A DNA stretch of 64,000 nucleotides from Margaritispora aquatica (lineage: Eukaryota; Ascomycota; Leotiomycetes; Helotiales; Discinellaceae): the NCBI GenBank assembly GCA_007644065.1, contig VJWN01000002.1, positions 756,925 to 820,924 of the forward strand, in the 5' to 3' direction. The notes under the pieces were generated by a model, which saw only the letters and a program-made list of their open reading frames with translations, was not told the origin of the DNA and did not search any database. The position numbers were made by a program, and so were the translations under genes. Positions 56,595-64,000 of this stretch are shown piece by piece. The number at the start of each line of letters is the position of its first letter. Position 1 is the first letter of the stretch.

Positions 56595-57783
56595 TCATAC
56601 CTCCACACGTGTAGCCTCACTGCCGTCGAAACTCGATGCTCTTACTATCCGCTCTCCAGATGCGGTGCATTGCTTCAATCCTAACTCGTTTTCCAACGAC
56701 TTGTCAAAAGTAGACCTAGTGTCCGACTCCCCAGATAATCCTTCGAACCAGCGACAGAGAAGAGGTTTCAAGGCTGGAGCCGACGCACATATCTGTGTTT
56801 GTTACTCAACGATGCTAAACAAAGTCGTTTAGGTGATTCAATCCACTTACTATTCCAATATCAAGCTCAGTAGTATTCAGGAGCCAAATTGGGTAGGAAT
56901 GCCATGTGGAGTCAAGAGCCTTCGCACTGATAAGTGTGAATACGATCCGGCAGAGCCCAGCAATGCAAACTATTGAGCTCAGACCAAATAGCAGGCATAA
57001 AAGAACTTTTTGCCTAGGGGGCACCGCCAATTTCCAAAACATAGAGATAGGAAGGCATACAACCATGAAGTCGGTACAAGTATTGTAAAAACTCCATGCT
57101 ATTATGTTGACTGATCCGCTTAAACAATCCCGTTTTGGGTTTGAAAAATCCCAGTACGCGCTTATGGGCCTGAAACTTACTGTGAACACTAAACGGCTCA
57201 AAGGGTTGAAGAGTACTCACCTACATTGAAAGATGCACATAAGTGGAAATACTGTACCTGATATCAAACAAAGGATCATCATTGATATACATGTCCAGTC
57301 CCTCCCGAACCCTCTGAGTCGCCACATGAATGTGAGTGCCGAAAGCTTCGTAAAACATGCCGCAATGGCGAAAGTACACTGGATGGGAATATTCAAGGCG
57401 AAACCTGCTTTGAAGGTATCGTAGTGCATATCCCAAACATGGCGGTCGAAATCATATTTCAGGCCCTGCAATGCGGACAAGGAGTTCATCGCCAAACATG
57501 AGAGCTAAGTGACCGAGTCAATTGGACACATTCAACAGCGAGGGTTTGACTTTGCCTCACAACTCACCACTGCCATAAACATCAAAATGTCATCATTTCC
57601 AAAATATTTGGAAATGAATACTCGCGTGTAGATACGGAGAGAAACCACAAGCATCGTGACCCCCATCATAACCAAGTTTATGATAACCAAGGTGAGCCCC
57701 CTAGTGACTGGATTGCTGTAATTTGGGACCGGCCAACCATGCTCAATTGCAAATAATATAACAGATTTAGGAATGCTTCCCAT
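56595..57783 (-). CDS. PTH11/rhodopsin-like seven-helix integral membrane protein
   Basis: A fungal-specific seven-helix protein of the SAT5/PTH11-related rhodopsin Pfam family (DUF3468-like); PTH11-class members are candidate GPCRs for surface cues. Four exons (57783-57568, 57504-57221, 57169-56851, 56792-56595) give 338 residues with all junctions in frame. Exon 1 has two helices around TLVIINLVMMGVTMLVVSLR and the YFGNDDILMF motif. Exon 2 has YDFDRHVWDM and FTKLSALTFMWRLRGFGRDW. Exon 3 has RPISAYWDFSNPKRDCLSG and NTTELDIGI, leading into exon 4 IICASAPALKPLL, the conserved end of the membrane domain. The tail is Ser/Glu-rich. No CFEM domain is visible. It is intact amid pseudogenes, so it may be under selection or a recent arrival. 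Confidence 0.88.
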
Positions 57784-59446
57784 ATTAAGATAACAGAAAC
57801 GAATTTGAAGGTGACAACAGTAAAATTCAATTTCCTAGAGGTTCGGTGTCTCTTTGATTCCTACCAGGGATTCTGGACCTGATAGAATAGAAAAGCTGTG
57901 CAGGGAAGTGCCATCTATTTTATTGTAAGATGCGGGGAGCAGAGGCAGCTCATTCCCTCTCCCCATTGTTAAGACATCTTGCGAACAAACCTTCTCGCTA
58001 AAGGGTCCGCAAAGCTATGTCTTAGATAGCACCGTCATTGGTCAGCACGAATGTTTGAGGCTCAGAATCAACGAACAAATGAGAACCTACAAATTATACG
58101 CCGTAGTGTGCTCTCAAGTAGTACCTTGCATATAGGCTTTGCTGTGGTAATTGCTGGGTTTCCCATCTTCAGCGACGATTCGTCGGATTACATTCCGCGA
58201 TCCGAGTTAGGTCAAATTGGGTCGTGGCTTTTATTGACACCGGGTTTCGCCTTAGTCTCTCACTTCGACGCTTCACGCCGTTACGAAGCTAATGGAAGTA
58301 TCCAGGGCCGACATAGGGGCATGAGGTAAGTCGTACCGTGTATCAATGGATTTCGAGGATTTTAGTTTCTTTGAAAAAGGGAGCTGATCTGTTAATTCTT
58401 GCTGCCACCACCTCTTATAGCAGTTCTTTTCTGTTACCTAGTGACCCGAAACGCTATCATATAATAGCGACCCTTGCTCCCACGTAAATAGGTCCGCGAG
58501 TCATAGGCGCACCGTGCTTCAGCCTTCAGGATCCAGTGTGTTATGTAGTGACATATGGATTGTTGCTTGAGACATGACTATTATTCATAGTTGATTGTCA
58601 TCAGTAGAAGTATAATTATCTATCACCTATCTATCTATTCTTATATTGCTTTTAAACTACGCGCTATAGTATTGCTTTAAAGAGAGATACCTGTCCGCTA
58701 GTTACACGAATCCCATCAACATTGATAAGGCAACTATCGACATCTAAAAGCCAATGATTCTTCCACCTATAGATGTAATTTCGTCATGGCCGGTACCTAA
58801 TTACTTGAATCTAGAAACCTAGAGTTCCGGCTGGATGGTTTTAACGGCTATCTTCACCGTTTATTCCTGTGTTACTTGTTATGCTCCGTCTATATACCCG
58901 CCTTAAGATCTCTAATTATTTTGAAGCTAATGATATCCTTATATGTGTAGCTGTGGCATGATCCTATTCATCGCCTTTGAATCCAAACCGCCTCTCATAT
59001 CCTGCTTGGGTTACAAGCTAACTGATTAACATTTAAAAGTTTCCCCCCGTCACTTGTAATACCCTCATGTTCTTGCTTGGTAAATTGTACCCCTTTAATC
59101 GTCTCACTTTCCACCGTTTCGGGCGGTAGAAAACTAAGTTTGGTTTACGAAATTCTTGGTAATAGTACGGGATGTCCGATAATAAGCTTGCATCTTGTTT
59201 TTCTCTGGCGACTGCGGACGCCAGGGACTGATTGGGTCTATACAGCAGCTATTATCATCGTGGTTATGAAAGGAATTGCTTTCATTGGAACCGAGCTATT
59301 GTAATGCTGGTAAGTCTCTGAACTTTGTTCTGATCTCAATCTATGTATACCAATTTAGTCAGATGCTTCGGAAAATGCTAAATATCTATCATAGGCCTGT
59401 TAGTCAATACTAGAGCTTAACCACTAAGCGGATATACCTTGACAAG
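57784..59446. other. intergenic, decayed DNA upstream of the PTH11-like gene
   Basis: Contains the promoter of the PTH11-like gene. Open stretches at 58051-58329 and 59077-59304 have some hydrophobic character (e.g. AAIIIVVMKGIAFIGTELL) but no family I can name. Probably degraded coding DNA. Confidence 0.4.
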
Positions 59447-59632
59447 GGTTCTGTGCTGACATCCTGGGGTATCATTAGTACGGTGATGGAGTTAGCGCTG
59501 GTGATATTTCCTACTCTGATAATCTGGGTGTTGCCTCTCCCTATGATGGAAAGGGTCTTTGTCTGTTCTTTACTGAGTTCAGGAATCGTTATCTGTGGAG
59601 CCGGTATAGCAAGGGTTGTCAATGCTTCTTAA
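59447..59632 (+). pseudogene. fragment of a rhodopsin-like membrane protein
   Basis: An open frame reads GSVLTSWGIISTVMELALVI, then FPTLIIWVLPLPMMERVFV and CSLLSSGIVICGAGIARVV before a TAA. This resembles helices 5-6 of fungal rhodopsin/PTH11-like proteins (Trp before helix, L-P-x-L-I-I-W, then basic loop and Ser/Gly-rich helix). No matching N-terminal or C-terminal parts are found nearby. It is on the opposite strand to the intact family member at 56.6-57.8 kb. Assignment is tentative. Confidence 0.5.
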
Positions 59633-62055
59633 TACTTTGTGGCGTGGGACCACACCTGGTTTTGCTATTGATGTTTAGAAATGGGAGTTCTTAAAAAAGA
59701 AAAGGGGGGGCTAGGTATTGTACGTTGCTTCTTCAACTGCTACTCAGAAAGGAGAATGCTAATTTAAATTTAAGATACATACTTCAGCTTCTAGCATAAA
59801 GCCCATGTTGAGATATTATTTCCCAGAGGTATTTTCCTTTGAGAATCAAGCAATTGGTATTGGCTCTTCTGCGGAATAGAAGACTGACAAAAGTATGACC
59901 TCTAGTGGAAGTACATCAATTAATTAGTATCAAATAATAGTGATATGGCAGAAATGCTATAAAATGCCCAGTTGTGGGACAACACTAGCAAGATATACAA
60001 TTAGCAACTTAAATGCCAATGCTCCTCAACCAAGCTAGCTGCGTTTCAACCAAATCTCCTTAGAAGAGCGAGGCATATCAACTTCAATACTAATACTTCT
60101 CTATCCACTGATTCTGCGCTTGAGATCTGGGTAACTCATGGCGAGTTGTAGGTGCATTTGACATGTCAAAATTACCAAGATAATGTTGATAGCGTTTAAG
60201 CTTGAGGTCAATTCGATACTGATATCTATGTACAGGCACTAGTGGCTTCAGCAAGAAGTAGTGGGTAATATCGAGCCCAGTTTGATGCTGCAATCAATGT
60301 CAATATCGAATCTTCCGATTTCCAGCACTGTCTTTAGGTGCATACATGAGAGATTGACATTGGGGATTTATACTTGGAGCTGATTGCAATTCCCACCGAG
60401 GCAAGAGTCAATTGGGAGCCAGTAATCTGTCTTATTTGGGTCTTCGACATGCTCGCCTAGAAGGCATTTCTGGAGGCGAGCCAACCTGTTGGTACTGTTG
60501 CTGAGAGATCGGCTAGGCTGCGACTGAATACTTCGGACGAGCAGGTTCTAGTTAGCTTTTATTTGTGAATGGTTTTCGCTACTCGCTTAGGTTCTCTAGA
60601 CTTGTACACAAATGATCCTCACGTGCAAATTGTTCGGAGCTTGAAAGAACGGGTTGAGTTCTAGCTGGTGAGGTAGAAGTGTTTGTCTCTTGGATAATCA
60701 CTAATGTTACATATTCGAGTCTTGATGGACCTTTAGATTTAAAGGGAGAGCATCCTGCGAAGTGTGACTGACTTATTGGAGTAGCGATCCTTCTTGTATG
60801 CGGATGTAGGGCGTAATCAACAATTCTTATAGAGCTAATAGTCGTGATTGATCAACAAGTAGGGACTGAAAAACGACCATAATTCATAATTTTATCCTAT
60901 TCGTGGCTACACATGGGATGTCGATCTGGTCCTAGCTAATAAAACACGAAGGTGTACTGATGAACAATGTAGTAAGCCATACTGATCATATTCCCCTCAT
61001 TCCAAATGCTATCAGCTTACTGTCCCATACATATCAAAATTCTTGTCTCAACTTCGCACTATCCTCCTGTATAAGTAAATGTCGGCGAAGCGGGTATGCC
61101 GTTGCCACTCAAGAACGGAGAATTTCAACCTCACATCAGCTCATCAGGGCTTAATATTACGCTGTCACCGATTTCTTGTCTCAATAGAACCCAAATTTCG
61201 AGCTTGAGCTTCAATCTTCAATCCTCCTCAACTTGGTGGTTGTGATTATTTCGACGTGATACCTACCTAGTGAACACTGCATGGAGGAACCCAGAATTAT
61301 GAGGCGTCATGAACATCAGCCTGCCTCGGTATCGGGCATGCCGCTTCCATGTTTCTCCTTCATGATGCTTGCACGGTCAAACAATGAAATCGGCATCACG
61401 GATTTTCAATCGGGTTGCTGTTGACCCATGATCCATCTTTTAGAGGGTTTCCGTGATGGAAACTAGATTCACGAGATGTTCATCATCCAATAACGGGCTC
61501 TAGTCCGAGGCAAGAAAGGTGACCTGGCTCCTGGGATTTGGTGGTCATCCCTCATGTTGATGCAACACATACGGTGCAGCCAACCATCAGCTGGAACGTC
61601 CCAAGGTCAGCCAGGATCCCAAGAGGCTTCGTATTACGACTGCCCACAAATGAGTGGTTGTTTCTTGTAAAGACGGCTTTATGTTTCACGGCATCAGGCC
61701 CACTGCAGTTCCCATCAGCTCGGCGCCGACATCAAGGAAGAGGTAAAAGAACGCCGTTTGGCCGGTCTTCTGGGGAATCTTCTTTCAACGTTTCGTTCAC
61801 GACTTCCTTACTGAGATGAATTTACAGTCGGAATCCACAATCACAAGCATCCTATGAACTATCCACTCGTTGCCTCTGTATTTCACTGCTGAGTCGGGTT
61901 TGACGCTGAAGTCAGCTCCTCGGAGGAAGCGCACAGGTGCCACTTTCAACGCCTCACCGCATTGGCGAGTCTGCCGATCTAACATTCCTATATAAACTTC
62001 ATTCTCCATCCGTTGTTTCTATCGTCTGTTGTGTTTGATCTACGGAATCTCCAGT
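59633..62055. other. AT-rich intergenic region upstream of the P450
   Basis: About 2.4 kb without a supported gene. A short inverted repeat lies at 60451-60481. The rightmost several hundred bases should be the P450 promoter. Confidence 0.45.
60451..60481. repeat. 31-bp hairpin (inverted repeat)
   Basis: GCTCGCCT (60451-60458) is matched by AGGCGAGC (60474-60481), with an inner AGAA/TTCT pair and a small loop. Confidence 0.75.
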
Positions 62056-63838
62056 ATGGCGACCTTTCTACAGACTAGTTCGCCGTCTTTGGTCGCGGGG
62101 TTGTGCTTTGTGGGCGTATTTCTCATCTACCAGCTCGCCCAATATGCTGCTCAAGCACAACGCCGCAATGCTTTCAGTCGCAGCAAAGGATGCAAATCCG
62201 TTCCCAAATACCCACACAAGGATCCTATCTTAGGTCTCGATATGTTTCTTGTGAATGTACGCACTGTCAAGAACGGAACTTTCCTGGCGGAAATCCGAAA
62301 GCGGTCCCAAGCAATCGGAGTCAAGACATACTCGCATCTGATCATGGGAACGAGAGTCATCAATACTTGCGAACCAGACAATATCAAGGCTGTTTTGGCG
62401 ACACAGTTCAAGGATTTTGCCATGCCTGCTCTTCGCAATAATGCACTTCAACCAGTTTTTGGTCATGGAATCTTCACGACAGATGACAAGGAATGGGAAA
62501 CCTCCCGAGCGTTGTTGCGACCTAATTTCACGAGTACGTATTTACAAAATTTTATTGCTGAAGTGGGTTGTGTACCGCAAAAATTTCTTTCCTTCTCCTC
62601 TGTGGCATTCTGAGAAAGAGTCTGGACTTTTAGACATATAGTATAAGAACTGACTTGAGTTTGGTCGACCAGGAAGTCAGGTGGGAGATCTCGAAACTTT
62701 CGAGGGCCACATCAACAAGCTCATTTCTAAAATACCAAAGGATCAATCAACCGTAGACCTGCAAGAGCTCTTTTTCATGCTCACCCTAGACTCAGCTACC
62801 GAATTTCTGTTTGGCCAAAGCACCAATGTATTAGGAGAGTCCCCTGAGGCGGGGATCAAGTTTGCGGATGCATTCCAGTACGTCACAGAGCGCATGGGAC
62901 TTGAATCTCGAGTTGGACCACTGGTAAGTATTCTACCTGACCAGCGGTACAAAGACGGACAAAAGTATATTCATGAATACGTATCCGGATACGTTCAAGA
63001 CGCCGTATCAGCTTACAAGAACGGCACTGCAATCAAAAAGGACGGAAATGCCGATAGATATGTTTTTCTTGAGGAATTGGCCAAGCTTGGCTGCAGCGCA
63101 CGAAAGATCCAGGATGAGCTCCTCAATGTTCTGCTGGCTGGTCGAGATACTACTGCTTCGCTTCTGAGCTATCTGTTCTATATCCTTGCTCGACGACCAG
63201 ACGTGTGGAACAAGTTGAGAGAAGAGGTCATGCAATATGGCAACCAGCCACCAACATTCGAGCAAATCAAGAGCATGAGGTACCTGCAATACTGCTTGAA
63301 CGAGAGTGAGTTACCTCTAATCCATCACAATCAAATTGACTAATGTCTCGCAGCTCTTCGACTCCATCCTATTGTTCCAGGTAATGCTCGTGTAGCTCGG
63401 CATGATACCACCCTCCCACTCGGTGGAGGACCTGATGGCAAATCTCCAGTCTTTGTAAAGAAAGGACAGCTTGTCATCTACTCGGTATATGTTATGCAGC
63501 GACGAACAGACCTCTTTGGCGAGGATGCAATGGAATTCAAGCCTGAGCGGTGGGATTCCCCAACATTCCGTCCTTCATGGCAGTATCTACCTTTTAATGG
63601 CGGCCCACGAATTTGGTAAGCATGGACTGCGACCATTTACTGCTCTTGTATACTAACAGACTGTGATAGCATCGGACAGCAGTTCGCGTTGACAGAAGCC
63701 AGCTTCACAACCATCAGGATGATGCAGATGTTCAAGAGCATCACCCCTCGTGATGATTCGCCTTTGAAGGATCAACTTACGCTTACAGCGTCTTTGCTGG
63801 GAGGCGTGCAGGTCTCGCTTGTCCCTGTCTCTGTATGA
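62056..63838 (+). CDS. cytochrome P450, CYP52-like alkane/fatty-acid hydroxylase
   Basis: A microsomal haem mono-oxygenase resembling the CYP52/CYP539-type enzymes that omega-hydroxylate n-alkanes and fatty acids. Four exons (62056-62533, 62673-63305, 63354-63615, 63670-63838) give 513 residues in frame. An N-terminal anchor helix is visible ([18 protein letters not shown]). I helix: [16 protein letters not shown]. Exx[18 protein letters not shown], formed across a splice. PERW motif: [20 protein letters not shown]. Haem-binding loop: [20 protein letters not shown] with the axial Cys, also spliced. [20 protein letters not shown] near the N-terminus is typical of CYP52 proteins. The gene appears intact. 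The family is well supported; substrate is inferred from family only. Confidence 0.93.
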
Positions 63839-64000
63839 GTATCTGCATTTGGATTGCTGACGGAGGATGGCGTTCATGGGTAATGGACTGATTAAAGTCT
63901 TGCTTGTATTTTGGGAACTTTTGGCATTCGGTGGGAATGTCTCTAGGCTTGGTGGCTATCGGACCATGAGATATAAGCTTGTCCGAATATAGTACTCAAT
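63839..64000. other. P450 3' flank to window end
   Basis: 162 bp of downstream sequence, presumably 3' UTR. Nothing else seen. Confidence 0.4.

Overview
This window is nuclear DNA of a filamentous ascomycete (Pezizomycotina). The evidence is short spliceosomal introns with GTAAGT/GTATGT-type donors and CTAAC/CTGAC-like branch sites, plus orthologues of typical mould genes (SHO1, the dynactin subunit RO-10, Cdc11-type septin, PEX16, Hsv2, a CYP52-like P450 and a PTH11/rhodopsin-like membrane protein). Protein similarity recalled from memory suggests Leotiomycetes (Helotiales), but this cannot be proved without a search. All gene models were spliced by eye.

The first 51 kb is mostly housekeeping DNA with genes on both strands. 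From left to right: NAD(P)H-hydrate epimerase (-), mitochondrial ribosomal protein S16 (+), a vacuolar AVT-type amino acid transporter (-), dynactin subunit RO-10 (+), the osmosensor Sho1 (+), ceramide synthase Lag1 (-), a Bax-inhibitor-1/lifeguard protein (-), Cdc11-type septin (-), the PROPPIN Hsv2 (+), the RES-complex RNA-binding protein Ist3/RBMX2 (-), dynein light intermediate chain (+), an eIF2B/sugar-phosphate-isomerase-like protein (-), an NCS1 nucleobase-type permease (+), an intron-containing tRNA-like gene (+), PEX16 (-), an F-box/beta-propeller protein (+), a SWIRM-domain protein (-), a SPATA20/YyaL thioredoxin-domain protein (-) and a secreted CAP/PRY protein (-). Functionally these cover organelle maintenance, membrane lipid and solute handling, dynein/dynactin transport, splicing and translation, with no obvious pathway cluster. 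Three long gene-free stretches (6.0-9.0, 10.1-15.0 and 39.7-46.1 kb) are rich in microsatellites, including several arrays with an 8-bp period.

The last 13 kb (51.3-64 kb) is an accessory region. It holds a decayed dynamin/Mx-type GTPase pseudogene, immediately followed by a decayed NB-ARC (NLR-type) fragment whose P-loop is interrupted by a stop. Next come an apparently intact four-exon PTH11/rhodopsin-like membrane protein on the other strand, a relic of a second gene of that family, and an intact CYP52-like cytochrome P450.

The most unusual observations are in the NCS1 permease gene (a 10-nt microexon, and an intron whose only frame-preserving acceptor is GG instead of AG), the tRNA-like gene with an 83-nt intron containing a perfect 14-bp palindrome, and the dynamin plus NLR graveyard. 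I did not find a clearly new multi-gene system.
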